A stretch of DNA of 64,000 nt. Source: Saxibacter everestensis (GTDB lineage: Bacteria > Actinomycetota > Actinomycetes > Actinomycetales > Brevibacteriaceae). The notes beneath the pieces are model-generated. The model had not been told where the DNA came from. It worked only from the letters and a program-made list of their open reading frames with translations, and ran no database searches. The stretch spans positions 310,001 through 374,000 of the forward strand of contig NZ_CP090958.1 in the NCBI RefSeq assembly GCF_025787225.1. The letters run 5' to 3'. Position numbers and translations under genes: made by a program. Of this stretch, positions 25,673 to 34,551 are shown in pieces (position 1 is the first letter of the stretch; every line of letters starts with the position of its first letter).

Positions 25673-26440
25673 TCACGGGTCCCGAAGCCACAGGGTGAGG
25701 TAGCCGCCGAGCTGAGCGAGCAGTGCCCAGCAGGACAGGATCAATACCGCCACCCCGGCGCCGTAGTCGCTTCCGTCGGGGCTCATCAGCACCGTGCCGG
25801 CTGTGCTCGGCAGGTAAGTCTGCGCGGTCTGCAGCCAGCTCGCGCTGGACACCTGGGCCAGCACCGGGCTGGCCAGCAACAGGAGCAGGGCGGCCAGGAT
25901 CGTCACGATCGTGCTGCGCAGGATAGTTCCGAGACCGGTCATCAGCACCGCCGCCAGCGCGAGGTAGGCACCGGTGCCGATCACCGTGTGGATCCGATCG
26001 GCGGTCGTCGCGGTGTCGACATCGCCGATCATCAGTGCTGCGGTGATCGTGCCGGTGATCGCCAGCAGGGCGCCGAGCACGAACGCCATGAGCGCCACGA
26101 TTGCACTGCGCGCCAACAGCATTTGGCCCCGCAACGGTGTCGACCGCAGGGTCAGCCGGATCGCACCGCTACCGTACTCCTGACAGGTCAGCAGGATGGC
26201 GATCATCAACACCGGCAGCTGTCCGAGCGTAATCGCATTGGCCGCAATTTCAGCCGTGGATGCGGTGATGTCATAGCCGTTGGCCGCGCTGGCGGCGATC
26301 GAGGACGCGACGATGACGGAGAAGGCGATGGTCAGCAACATCGCGCCGAACGCCGCCCAGCCGTTGAATCGGACGGTACGCAGCTTGATCCATTCGGCGT
26401 GTCCAGCCGGCAGCACGGCTGCCGGTGCATTCATGTTCAT
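25673..26440 (-). CDS. ABC-2 type transporter permease
   Basis: 255 residues with about six membrane helices, of the type found in bacitracin/lantibiotic-export ABC systems (EWIKLRTVRFNGWAAFGAML opening). It overlaps the ATPase gene by 4 bp. With the ATPase and a secreted lipase-like protein it forms an operon converging on a kinase/regulator pair, an arrangement common in cell-envelope-stress export systems. Confidence 0.8.
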   Translation of the reverse strand: MNMNAPAAVLPAGHAEWIKLRTVRFNGWAAFGAMLLTIAFSVIVASSIAASAANGYDITASTAEIAANAITLGQLPVLMIAILLTCQEYGSGAIRLTLRSTPLRGQMLLARSAIVALMAFVLGALLAITGTITAALMIGDVDTATTADRIHTVIGTGAYLALAAVLMTGLGTILRSTIVTILAALLLLLASPVLAQVSSASWLQTAQTYLPSTAGTVLMSPDGSDYGAGVAVLILSCWALLAQLGGYLTLWLRDP

Positions 26441-27393
26441 ATCCTGTCTGCCTTCCGTCGCTGGCCCGCTGCTTGATCGGATTGACTTGCGTGATCGGCG
26501 CTGTACTCGACTGCGGCGCCGGTGAGTCGGAGGTAGGCCTCCTCGAGTGTTGGCGCCTGCATTGTCAGTTCGTGCAGGGGGATCTGCTGCCGGTGTGCGA
26601 GGTCACCGATCTCCGGCAACCTCGCGCCGGTGATCAGTAGGTCGCCGTCGGGTGACTGCTCGACATCACACCCGGCCGCGCGGAGGGCAGAGGCCAAGCT
26701 GGCGGTCTCAGGGGTCCGGGCGCGGGCCACGTTGAGTGATGCCGAGTCGAGCACCTCCTGCAGTGGCGCGTCGGCGATCAGCCGGCCGCGGCCGATAACA
26801 ATCAGGTGATCGGCAGTGTGCTGCATCTCGCTCATCAAATGACTGGAGACCAGCACGGTCCGTCCCTCCGCCGCCAGCGACCGCATCAGGTCCCGGATCC
26901 AGCGCACGCCATCTGGATCCAAACCGTTCACCGGCTCGTCCAACAGCAGGATCGGTGGGTCCCCGAGCAACGCCGTCGCGATGCCGAGGCGTTGCGACAT
27001 GCCGAGGGAAAATCCGCCCACCCGACGACTCGCAACCTCGGACAGTCCGACCTGCTCCAGCACTCTGCCGACGCGGTCCTTCTCGATGCCGTTGCTGGCT
27101 GCCACCATCCGGAGATGATCCTTCGCGCGCCGCGCCGGATGGGCGGTGGCTGAGTCGAGCAGGGCGCCGACATGACGGAGCGGGCGGCGCAGGGCGGCAT
27201 AGGGTCGCCCATCGAGCAGAGCAGTGCCTGCGGTCGGCCGATCAAGCCCGACGATCATTCTCATCGTCGTCGACTTACCCGCGCCGTTCGGTCCGAGAAA
27301 TCCGGTCACCATACCCGGCCGGATGGTGACGGTCAGGTCGTCGACGGCCAACCGATCCCCGTACTGCTTGGTCAGTCCGGTCATCGTGATCAT
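26437..27393 (-). CDS. ABC transporter ATP-binding protein (exporter type)
   Basis: 318 residues. It has Walker A FLGPNGAGKSTTMRMI (about residue 36), signature FSLGMSQRLGIA, Walker B ILLLDEPVNGLDPDG and H-loop VSSHLMSEM. The modified signature LGMSQR and the long C-terminal part match BcrA/CcmA-like exporters. It is coupled by 4-bp overlaps to both neighbours. Confidence 0.88.
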   Translation of the reverse strand: MITMTGLTKQYGDRLAVDDLTVTIRPGMVTGFLGPNGAGKSTTMRMIVGLDRPTAGTALLDGRPYAALRRPLRHVGALLDSATAHPARRAKDHLRMVAASNGIEKDRVGRVLEQVGLSEVASRRVGGFSLGMSQRLGIATALLGDPPILLLDEPVNGLDPDGVRWIRDLMRSLAAEGRTVLVSSHLMSEMQHTADHLIVIGRGRLIADAPLQEVLDSASLNVARARTPETASLASALRAAGCDVEQSPDGDLLITGARLPEIGDLAHRQQIPLHELTMQAPTLEEAYLRLTGAAVEYSADHASQSDQAAGQRRKADRI

Positions 27394-28643
27394 GAGATCA
27401 ACTCCGCTGTCGTGGCCAGCTCGGCCGGTACGTGCTCGAATATTGTCGTCGGCTGACCGGACAACTGCAGGTGAAAGAACGCCTTCAGATACCTGCGCTG
27501 CGCCATCAGAGCCAGATCCGGATCGACAGTGCCGATCGCATCCCGGACGGCCTGCTGGTCAAGATCGACATCAGCCGACACCCCCGACAAGATCGACGGC
27601 AGGTCCGTGAAGCTCATATGTTCGCCCTCGGGCAGATAGAGGTCGCGCTTCCAGCCGGTCATCAGGCTCCAGTAGCTGGCCCAGTCCGGGGCCTCCCGGT
27701 GAGTGTGCTGCTGATTGGTCTCGCCGTCTCTTCCGGCGCCGATCAGCAAGAACGGACCTGACAGCGGCATCCCGGTGCTCGCCCGATAGGTCTCGCCCAT
27801 GCTGCCGTCCAGGTTGGCCCCTGCTCGTACCCGATGATCAGCTCGCATCGTTTCCGCGCTGGCGAAGCCGCCCATGGAGTGCCCGAACATGCCGATCCTG
27901 TCCAGGTCCAACTGGTAACGGAGTCCGGCGGGAAGTGACCGGAGTTGAACGTCGGGATTGTCGCCGGCTCGGAGCCGGCTGAGTTGATCGATCACGAACC
28001 TGATGTCGCGGACCCGTTCGGCTAACGCCAGTTTCATGTCCACACCCCGGGCCGGCATTCGAAGTCCGTCAGGGAACTCGGCCGGTGCTTGATAGGTGCT
28101 GTCTACGGTGACGACGACATATCCGTGGCTGACCAGGTCTTCGACCAACGTTGTGCCCAGTGCCCTCGACATCCCTCCACCGGGCGAGTAGATCAATGTC
28201 GGCCGGGGACCGGCCTCAGCGATCGGTGCCCGGGTCTGGGCGTGGGACACCGCGCCGACGAAATCTACTGCGTCTTTGGCGATTCCCAGCTCGCCGGTGG
28301 TCTGGTTGAGGTAGGACGCGACCCGTGCAGAGAGATAGGGGGTCGGCGGGGCGCTGCTGACGTGTCGAGCCGGATACCAGATGTTGATCATCAGCTCACG
28401 CGGTCCACCGTCCTCGGCCCACGGATCGATGCGACCACGATCAACCAACTGCATCTCCAGGGTCCCGATCTGCTCCGGGCCAGTCGGCGCGGGCAGTGTG
28501 AACGACACCGGGCCGGCGGAGCCGGAGGGGGAGCTGTGGGCAACGGCACGAGGGAGACCGAGCGCTGCGGCGATGATCAGGGCTGCGGCAAGGAACGCGG
28601 CGACAGCGGCACGCCGGCGCGGACGCGGGTAGTGAGGATCCAT
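27390..28643 (-). CDS. secreted alpha/beta-hydrolase (platelet-activating-factor acetylhydrolase-like)
   Basis: 417 residues. A basic N terminus and hydrophobic stretch (about 14-32) give a signal peptide. The catalytic core has the oxyanion region LIYSPGGGMSR, nucleophile elbow GMFGHSMGGFAS (Ser about 277) and a late His in PEGEHMSFTDLP. This layout matches PAF-acetylhydrolase II-like lipases and chlorophyllase-like proteins. It probably acts outside the cell on lipids or ester drugs. It is first in the operon with the ABC exporter, implying linked roles in envelope defence or lipid turnover. Confidence 0.8.
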   Translation of the reverse strand: MDPHYPRPRRRAAVAAFLAAALIIAAALGLPRAVAHSSPSGSAGPVSFTLPAPTGPEQIGTLEMQLVDRGRIDPWAEDGGPRELMINIWYPARHVSSAPPTPYLSARVASYLNQTTGELGIAKDAVDFVGAVSHAQTRAPIAEAGPRPTLIYSPGGGMSRALGTTLVEDLVSHGYVVVTVDSTYQAPAEFPDGLRMPARGVDMKLALAERVRDIRFVIDQLSRLRAGDNPDVQLRSLPAGLRYQLDLDRIGMFGHSMGGFASAETMRADHRVRAGANLDGSMGETYRASTGMPLSGPFLLIGAGRDGETNQQHTHREAPDWASYWSLMTGWKRDLYLPEGEHMSFTDLPSILSGVSADVDLDQQAVRDAIGTVDPDLALMAQRRYLKAFFHLQLSGQPTTIFEHVPAELATTAELIS

Positions 28644-29094
28644 GACTCAAGCGTGCCGATCGGGGCGGTCGGCAGGCACCGGTCGATCGGCAACGACCAC
28701 CCCTGACGAAAGTCAGGCCCTCGTTCCCGAGACCACTTGTGGCCGTCGCCTTGGCGGTGCGCCGTGGGGTCGTAGAAGTACCTCGTCAACGGGATCTACA
28801 TTGGCCCAGGATCTCCCGTGTACCCGGCTTCAGCAGGGGATGGCCGCAGCGCAATCACAGTAAGTGCCTCTGACGGCGGATAGGCCGTTCCAGCTGCGAC
28901 AGTTCAGAGTCGCAATCTTTGCGGCCAGCAATTTTGCGATTACCAGTCCAGACCACACAAGAACTCGCCCCGGTCCGAAGACCAAGGCAGCCCAATCGAC
29001 CGAGGCGGCGACGTCGCCACTGGAGGAGCAGGAGATCGGCAACGAGCTTGCCGCAGGGCGAGCCATCGGAGGTGCCGGCTCGGCCCTGCGCTGA
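28644..29094. other. non-coding region before the IS256 relic
   Basis: About 450 bp without a convincing gene. It contains a small hairpin CTGAC-GAAA-GTCAG near 28706 and an inverted repeat TGCGAC/GTCGCA at 28895-28914. The right part probably belongs to the decayed insertion sequence, but I cannot define its terminal inverted repeat. Confidence 0.5.
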
Positions 29095-29737
29095 GGAGCT
29101 TGAGGTGGCCCGGGAGTTGGTGCGCTCGGCCCGGGAGCGTGGACCGCGTTTACTGGCCCGGGTGGGTTGTTGAAGGCGCTGACCAAGACGGTGATCGAGA
29201 CCGCGCTGGATGAACCAGCGGGCCAGAACACCGGCAACTCCCGTAACGGGACCCGCACCAAGACGGTGCTGACCGACAACTGTGGACCGGTCGAGATCGA
29301 GGTGCCCCGGGATCGGACGGGCAGCTTCGACCCGGCGATCGTGGGCAAGTGGCAGCGCCGCAGCGGCGATGTCGACGCGATCGTGCTCTCGCTGTACGCC
29401 AAGGGTCTGACCACTGGGGAGATCAGCGCCCACAACGCCCGTGATCTACGGCGCTTCGGTGTCCAAGGACACCATAAGCCGGATCACCGACAAGGTCGTG
29501 GCCGAGATGGCCGAGTGGTCCGCACGGTCGCTGGAGAAGGTCTACGCCGCGGTCTTCGTCGACGCCATCCACGTGAAGGTCCGTGACGGCCAAGTCGGCA
29601 ACCGCCCGGTCTATGCCGATCGGGGTGGACCTGGCCGGCCACAAGGACGTCCTCGGTCTGGGCCGGCACCGGTGGCGGGGAGACCGCGAAATTCGGGATG
29701 AACGTGCTCGCCGAGCTGAAGAACCGGGGCGTGGCAG
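29095..29737 (+). pseudogene. IS256 (Mutator)-family transposase relic
   Basis: Frames must be joined to read the protein. ELEVARELVRSARERG lies before 29160; after a shift come GLLKALTKTVIETALDE, NSRNGTRTKTVLTDNCGPVE, IEVPRDRTGSFDPAIV and AIVLSLYAKGLTTGEISAH (29167-29430). After another shift come IYGASVSKDTISRITDKVVAEMAEWSARSLEKVYAAVFVDAIHVKVRDGQVGNRPVYA (29441-29620) and finally NVLAELKNRG (about 29700-29730). These are hallmark IS256 segments including the DAIHVK catalytic Asp region. At least two frameshifts and loss of the C-terminal third make it inactive. Confidence 0.85.
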
Positions 29738-30022
29738 GGCGACCCGAGCCTTCGCGTAGTCGTCCACTGCCTTGGCGATCATCGAGCTGTTGGCGAGTGC
29801 GCCCGCGGTGATGCTCTTCTCCTGCTCGGCCAGGAACTCATTGACCGTGCGTAGATGCGTCTTACGATCCACCAGGTCTTCGATCGGAGTAACCGTGGAG
29901 TCCGGGCTGTGCAACTCGTGGATGTTGACTTCGAGATCGCGCCTTTGACCTAGCGCCAGTTCGATCGTGAGCTTGGACTGGGTCCACGTCGGGTGAAGAC
30001 GTGAACTCAGTGTCTCGTTCAT
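29735..30022 (-). pseudogene. hypothetical gene truncated by the IS256 relic
   Basis: A minus-strand frame starts MNETLSSRLHPTWTQSKLTIELA at 30022 and stays protein-like (ALGQRRDLEVNIHELHSPDS, then VDRKTHLRTVNEFLAEQEKS and SSMIAKAVDDYAKARVA). At about 29735 it runs into antisense IS256 sequence, so its 3' end is missing. I do not recognise the family. Confidence 0.5.
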
Positions 30023-30076
30023 GTGGCGCCCCAGCGTTCGCATCGTCGCAAGATCCAGGCGCGAACGAGCGCTGCG

Positions 30077-30886
30077 TTACAGCCAGATCCAGCCCTGGGT
30101 CAGCAGCAGGTTGAACACGACGAAGGCCCCCAGCGTGATCAGCCCGGCGACCGGGGGCCACGGCATGGACGGCGGGGAGGGTGCGTCGCACTGCTTCGTC
30201 CGGAACATCATCGACATCGGCGCGTAGACGCCGATCGACAGTGCGCCGGCCAGGACGGCGACGATGGTCGCGGGCTCGTTCACGGGGCTCAGCAGCACAT
30301 AGAGCGTCATGAGCACGAGCAGGCCACCGGTGCCGATGAGCCAGGGCCATGTCGCCAGGTCCTGCTTGTCGTCGACCGACGACGCGAGTGCGCGGATCGG
30401 CACCGAGAACGCCCAGGCCGTGAGCGGGAGTCCCGCCCATCCGATCACCGTCCCGATCACGTACGCGGTCGGCGGCGCCTCCAGTAGGGCGAATGCCTGC
30501 CCGGTGTCGCCGGCCTGCAGGATCGCAGTGATCTGCAGGTAGCCGAGGCCTTCTTGCACGCTGGCGAACAGCGTCCACAGCCACACCATGCGCCAGAACG
30601 GGCGGTCGCGGAACAGCGTTACGAAGCGGTCGACCACGATTCCGGCCACACCGCTCAGCAGGCTGAAGGCCGGCCCAGCGAGCAGTGCGATGACGTGTGG
30701 AATCGTCGGGGGCGGCGGTGTGTAGTCCACCGCGAATGCGAGCTGGGTGGGGTAATAGCCCTGGAGTGCGCCGGTGACGGCATGGGCGGTCTCGTGCAAG
30801 AGGATCATGATCGTGGCGCCGATCACGAACGCGAGGCTGCTGCCGAGGATGGTGTGCGAACGCTTCCGGGCCTGGACCTGATCCAT
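30077..30886 (-). CDS. integral-membrane M50-like zinc metalloprotease homologue
   Basis: About 269 residues with six or seven membrane helices. The second half of the first helix carries HETAHAV (an HExxH zinc motif) and the third has LLAGPAFSLL, as in M50B intramembrane proteases and related peptidase-like membrane proteins. The usual NPDG second motif is not obvious, so it may be a non-proteolytic relative. ATG 30886 is chosen; GTG 30922 would add a polar, Cys-containing extension. It lies in the decayed island, between the IS relic and a PaaX gene. Confidence 0.65.
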   Translation of the reverse strand: MDQVQARKRSHTILGSSLAFVIGATIMILLHETAHAVTGALQGYYPTQLAFAVDYTPPPPTIPHVIALLAGPAFSLLSGVAGIVVDRFVTLFRDRPFWRMVWLWTLFASVQEGLGYLQITAILQAGDTGQAFALLEAPPTAYVIGTVIGWAGLPLTAWAFSVPIRALASSVDDKQDLATWPWLIGTGGLLVLMTLYVLLSPVNEPATIVAVLAGALSIGVYAPMSMMFRTKQCDAPSPPSMPWPPVAGLITLGAFVVFNLLLTQGWIWL

Positions 30887-30948
30887 GTCGCAATCATCGC
30901 AGATCGGTGACGAGAACGACACAGATGTTTGGGCGATCGAGCGTCGGA

Positions 30949-31788
30949 TCAGTGCGCTGCGGCGAGGAACGCGCGTAGGTGCTGCTGCACGGGCGGGCCG
31001 TGCACCTCATGGATCGCGCCGAGGAGCTCGACGAGTTCGGGCTGGCACCATCTGTCGGGGAGCAGCTCGGGTGGCAGCGGCGGCACGACGACGAGTGCGC
31101 GGTACACGGGCAGCGTCAGCTCCGCCAGCCGGCGCAGTGCCACCGGTCCCGTCAGGCGGCGATCGCGGTCGCGGTCGAGGGCGCTGCGCAGCCACGTGAC
31201 CAGGCGGCAGAGATGGCGGTCAAGGGACTCCAGTTCCCAGGCCTCGGCAGCGGCCGATCGCGCCTGCGCCGGGTGGAGCCGAAGCGTCACAGGGTAGACC
31301 CTGATCGCCGCGGGCATCGTCGAGACCAGTGGCTCGAGCGCATCCCACTGGTCCGCGACCCCGATCAGCAGGCCTGGCCTGAGCGTCGTGTATCCCGCCA
31401 GCAGCGCCTCGACGCGAAGCCGGTCGCGGTGACTCCGGAGGCGCTCGGGCACGCTGTAGAGGATCCCGGCGAACTCGCCCTGCCAGACACGTTCTGCCGG
31501 TTCCTGCCCGGGGTGGCCGAGGATCCGCGCATGGCGGAAGCCGCTGGCGGTCAGCCCCGCGAGGCTGTAATCGGTGACGCGTCCGCGCCGGATGCCGGTC
31601 AGCTTGCCCGACGCCCGCATCCGCGCGATCGCGCTCCGCGCAGCAGCGCTGCTGATGCCGAGGTCAGCCAGCAGTGCGACGAGGACTGGGCCTGGGAGCG
31701 ACTCGCGCTCGGCGATGCCGAACAGGAAACTGACCAGCGAGGGAATCGACGGCGCACGCTGCGGGGGCAGGCCTCGCTGGTCTGGCAT
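30949..31788 (-). CDS. PaaX-family transcriptional repressor
   Basis: 279 residues. The N-terminal winged helix matches PaaX (SIPSLVSFLFGIAERESLPGPVLVALLADLGIS, then ARSAIARMRASGKL), followed by a central PaaX domain (ERVWQGEFAGILYSVPER) and a C-terminal part with ALVVVPPLPPELLPDRW. PaaX represses phenylacetate degradation by sensing phenylacetyl-CoA, but no paa genes are in the window, so this homologue has another target. The gene is intact within an otherwise decayed island. Confidence 0.8.
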   Translation of the reverse strand: MPDQRGLPPQRAPSIPSLVSFLFGIAERESLPGPVLVALLADLGISSAAARSAIARMRASGKLTGIRRGRVTDYSLAGLTASGFRHARILGHPGQEPAERVWQGEFAGILYSVPERLRSHRDRLRVEALLAGYTTLRPGLLIGVADQWDALEPLVSTMPAAIRVYPVTLRLHPAQARSAAAEAWELESLDRHLCRLVTWLRSALDRDRDRRLTGPVALRRLAELTLPVYRALVVVPPLPPELLPDRWCQPELVELLGAIHEVHGPPVQQHLRAFLAAAH

Positions 31789-31866
31789 CCACCCACTCTA
31801 TTCAGGGGCCGCTCGCACGTCGCCGCCTGCCCTGAGTTCGCCGGCTTCACCGCGCGGATGATCGCG

Positions 31867-32160
31867 CATGACGCAGCAGGCTACCGATGGCAGCACCCTC
31901 GGCAAAGCGCCCATCGGTTACCTCAACGTCCACGAACGCGACAAGTTGGGCCGCGAGGTCCGCACCGTGCCACTCGACCCCGAACGCGCCCCGCTGATCG
32001 AATGGGCGTTCGGCATACGCCTCGGGTAACTGGACCGTCAGCCATCTCCACGACGAACTCCGACCCTTCGAGATCCTGCTCGACCCCGAAGTCAACGCCA
32101 ACGCTCTGAACTGGGCGACGAGAACAGCGACAAGGCCCGAACGGAGGCCAATGATTCTCA
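31867..32160 (+). pseudogene. large serine recombinase relic
   Basis: From 31868 the frame reads KAPIGYLNVHERDKLGREVRTVPLDPERAPLIEWAF, the Recombinase-domain segment of phage/ICE serine integrases (usually APxGYLN...D-ERAPLI-WAFE). A one-base shift continues YASGNWTVSHLHDELR, and then a large internal deletion joins FEILLDPEVNANALNW. The catalytic N terminus and zinc ribbon are absent. It is 75 bp from tRNA-Lys and is the best evidence for a former mobile element here. Confidence 0.75.
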
Positions 32161-32192
32161 TGGCAAGGGTTCGAGCCGCTCTACCGCGTGAC

Positions 32193-32235
32193 GTCAGGAG
32201 GGACCGGACGAAAAGCGTGTCCGGTCCCTCCTGAC
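32193..32235 (-). terminator. long perfect hairpin after tRNA-Lys
   Basis: 17-bp perfect arms (32193-32209 and 32219-32235) enclose the 9-base loop GAAAAGCGT. It begins 5 bp beyond the tRNA 3' end on the minus strand, so it probably ends tRNA transcription; no T-run follows. Confidence 0.65.
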
Positions 32236-32239
32236 ATTG

Positions 32240-32312
<73 letters not shown>

Positions 32313-32388
32313 GCCACGCGGTGATTTTGCGCTAGCTCAGCTTATGAGAAAACCGATCAGAACCGCAAAACACGCGAGGCCTACGCTA

Positions 32389-33333
32389 TCACGCGGGCCT
32401 GCCGGGATCGGGCGGCAGCTGATCGTCTGCGGAGCGATTCAGCATGCGGCGATCGGGCAGCAGGACCGTCGGCTGATCGCCGCCACCGCCCTGTCGCTTC
32501 GAGCGACGCCGGAACGCGTTCGACAGCCGAGACCGACCGGCCCCCTGCCCGGACGACGCCCCTTGCCCGGACGACGCGTCAATGCTCATTTCAGGCGAGA
32601 AGTATGCCGGGGCCGGCCCGAAAGCGGTCCGCGAGGCCTCGACAACTTTCTTGCCGAGCATATGGTTGCCGATACCGCCGATCGCCGCGCCGATGCCAAA
32701 CGGAACCGCGCGTCCCAGAACCGACGCGCCCTGTCGGGCGGCGAAACGCTTGATGAAGGTGCGTCGCACCCGTGAGGTAATCTCCGACATCACCGATTTC
32801 GGCAGAGTCTGGGCAATCAGCGGACCCCAGTGCCGGCCCACGGCGGGACCTTTTCCGGTTTCTCCGGCGAAGGTGCGCACCATGTCCACGCCCGTAGTGC
32901 CGAGCATCATTGTCATCACCAGTGCTCGTGCGCGTTCCGGATCGGATACTGCGATGCCGTGCACCTCGGTGACCGCCTGGGCGAACATAGCGCTGGCCTC
33001 CAGGAATCCAGCAGTCTCCACGCCGGACAATGCCAGGGACGCTCCGGTGCCAATGCCTGGGATGACGGCACTCGCGCCGACGGCGGCACCGCCAGTGGTT
33101 ACCGCGGCAAGGTACTCGCGCTCCAACGTCTTTACGAGTTGTTCAGGCGTATCCTCCGGATGCCGGCGTCGAAGCTGGCGGATGTGCGCGAGCACGAGGG
33201 GCCGCTGGACGGACAGCAGCCGCTTGAAGCCTTTCTCCGCTGTCGGATGCAACGTGCCGTCCGCGCGAACGGCGGTCTTCGCAGCCATGGAAAGCCCGTT
33301 CTGGAACTTGTCGATCTTGGCCAAGCGAATCAT
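32389..33333 (-). CDS. EcsC-like / membrane-associated helical protein
   Basis: About 314 residues, alpha-helical. Hydrophobic glycine-rich segments (TTGGAAVGASAVIPGIGTGASLALSG about 80-105 and LGRAVPFGIGAAIGGIGNHMLG about 205-226) resemble EcsC-family proteins. The C-terminal 80 residues are polar and low-complexity, including a tandem ASSGQG repeat encoded by an 18-bp duplication. GGAGG directly abuts ATG 33333; TTG 33324, nine bases beyond, may be the true start. Role unknown. It is divergent from the gene at 33480. Confidence 0.6.
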   Translation of the reverse strand: MIRLAKIDKFQNGLSMAAKTAVRADGTLHPTAEKGFKRLLSVQRPLVLAHIRQLRRRHPEDTPEQLVKTLEREYLAAVTTGGAAVGASAVIPGIGTGASLALSGVETAGFLEASAMFAQAVTEVHGIAVSDPERARALVMTMMLGTTGVDMVRTFAGETGKGPAVGRHWGPLIAQTLPKSVMSEITSRVRRTFIKRFAARQGASVLGRAVPFGIGAAIGGIGNHMLGKKVVEASRTAFGPAPAYFSPEMSIDASSGQGASSGQGAGRSRLSNAFRRRSKRQGGGGDQPTVLLPDRRMLNRSADDQLPPDPGRPA

Positions 33334-33479
33334 CCTCCGGTTAGGGGTTTCACACTGCGATCAGGTCGATCACTGCCAACGTCCCCCACATCATAACGAC
33401 GGAGGACCCGCTGGCGTGCCTGACTGCCGCCGCAAGAATCCTATTGGGACGTAGCGACGCGGCGGCGTAGCGTGGACGT

Positions 33480-34163
33480 ATGCCTTCGCCTCGACCGTTC
33501 CGTCGTCCGGTGTCGCTAGCTTCGATGGACAATATGCGTTCCGAGCTGGACCCGGCTGCCCAGGCCGAGCTTGCCCATATGACCGCGCAGATTCTTGTCA
33601 CCAGGGGCCGGGAGAACGATGACCCCGAAGTGACTCACCGGCTCGTGAACCTCGCCGATGAGATGGGGCTCGAGGTCATTGCCGAGATGTGGGCCAATAG
33701 CCCTGCGGTCTCCCTGCCTGGCGCGCTGTGGCGTCTTTACGTTCTGCGCCGCTGGGTGCAGAACGCTCCGCACGATGTTGCGGATCAGTTCCATTCCGGC
33801 ATGACCGGCGATGAGGTGTCCGTCGTACTGGCCGGGGTTGCAACGCCTCCGGGCCCGGATGAGGTGAAGGCGCTCGCCGATCAGGTGCTAGGTGGGGTTT
33901 ACACCGGCGATTTTTCAATTGCCTTGCAACGGGCCGCCGCTTTCTGCCGGGTGGTTGCCCTCGGACGCACGCACCTGGCAGATGAGGGTGAGCGCGCATC
34001 CGGGGAGCGATCGCAGAATGAGTCAACCGGAGCCGAACCGACTGTGACCGCGCCGGATGACGCGCCAGAGGCCGAGCTGACCCGAAGCGCCGGGATACTG
34101 GTGTCGACCGCCGAGGCCTTGGAGCGTTCCGCCGCCGCGTGGCGCCAGTCGACGCTTGACTAG
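33480..34163 (+). CDS. conserved hypothetical protein
   Basis: 227 residues (a start at Met16 or Met19 is also possible). The middle (LVNLADEMGLEVIAEMWANSPAVSLPGALWRLYVLRRWVQ) is helical and well ordered. The last 60 residues are acidic and low-complexity up to the end AAAWRQSTLD. I do not recognise a named family. The stop TAG lies in a perfect 19-bp tandem repeat (34144-34181). It precedes the DUF47-PiT pair but is separated from it by 388 bp. Confidence 0.65.
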   Translation: MPSPRPFRRPVSLASMDNMRSELDPAAQAELAHMTAQILVTRGRENDDPEVTHRLVNLADEMGLEVIAEMWANSPAVSLPGALWRLYVLRRWVQNAPHDVADQFHSGMTGDEVSVVLAGVATPPGPDEVKALADQVLGGVYTGDFSIALQRAAAFCRVVALGRTHLADEGERASGERSQNESTGAEPTVTAPDDAPEAELTRSAGILVSTAEALERSAAAWRQSTLD

Positions 34164-34181
34164 CCAGTCGACGCTTGACTA
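34144..34181. repeat. 19-bp tandem repeat over a stop codon
   Basis: GCCAGTCGACGCTTGACTA occurs twice in perfect tandem (34144-34162, 34163-34181). The first copy ends in the stop codon of the gene at 33480. Confidence 0.9.
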
Positions 34182-34551
34182 GATCGACCCGATTCTTCCA
34201 TCCGACTTGCCTGATTGCCGGTGTTGGGAACAGACTGGTTGTGGTTCTCGTTTGAACCAGTGGACGTCGAGCCGCGGTAGCCCCGGGCTCCATAATACGC
34301 CGCTTCGAGCGGCCCCTCGCCGAGAGGCGCTCCCGGCTCGACGTCCACCTCGAAGCACCACATCGCGGATCACGCGCGTCGCAGCCCTTCGGCTTCCACA
34401 TCGATGCGGTCACTCGTCGTGGAATGCATATTCAGGCCGTACGCGATACCGGATATATTGTTCAGTGGCGGCCAGGAAGGCTCCCCGCTTAGGTCTGTGT
34501 CCTTCCGGCTTCGCTCCGCCATCTGGCTCTCGACTCCCCAAGGGGTACTGA
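34164..34551. other. structured 388-bp non-coding region before DUF47-PiT
   Basis: No gene is seen. The region holds a 15-bp perfect inverted repeat: GTGGACGTCGAGCCG (34260-34274) and its complement at 34334-34348, 59 bp apart. Between them is a smaller hairpin, CCGCT-TCG-AGCGG. Just left, ACTGGTT/AACCAGT can pair. The 3' part carries a possible -10 TATATT near 34452 and the ribosome site AAGGGG before 34552. Confidence 0.7.

Noticed and set aside
28870-28920. Terminal inverted repeat of the IS256 relic
   Set aside because: A small hairpin is visible, but no matching end is found after 29737, so the element's borders cannot be set.
30979-32109. 376-codon forward frame across the PaaX gene and recombinase relic
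   Set aside because: Antisense to PaaX, low-complexity Arg/Gly-rich, and it reads through the relic in the wrong frame.
32163-32188. Possible attachment-site remnant of tRNA-Lys (GGTTCGAGCC followed by CTCTACCGCG)
   Set aside because: Only 10 bases match the T-loop, and the rest does not continue into the tRNA 3' end; too short to support.
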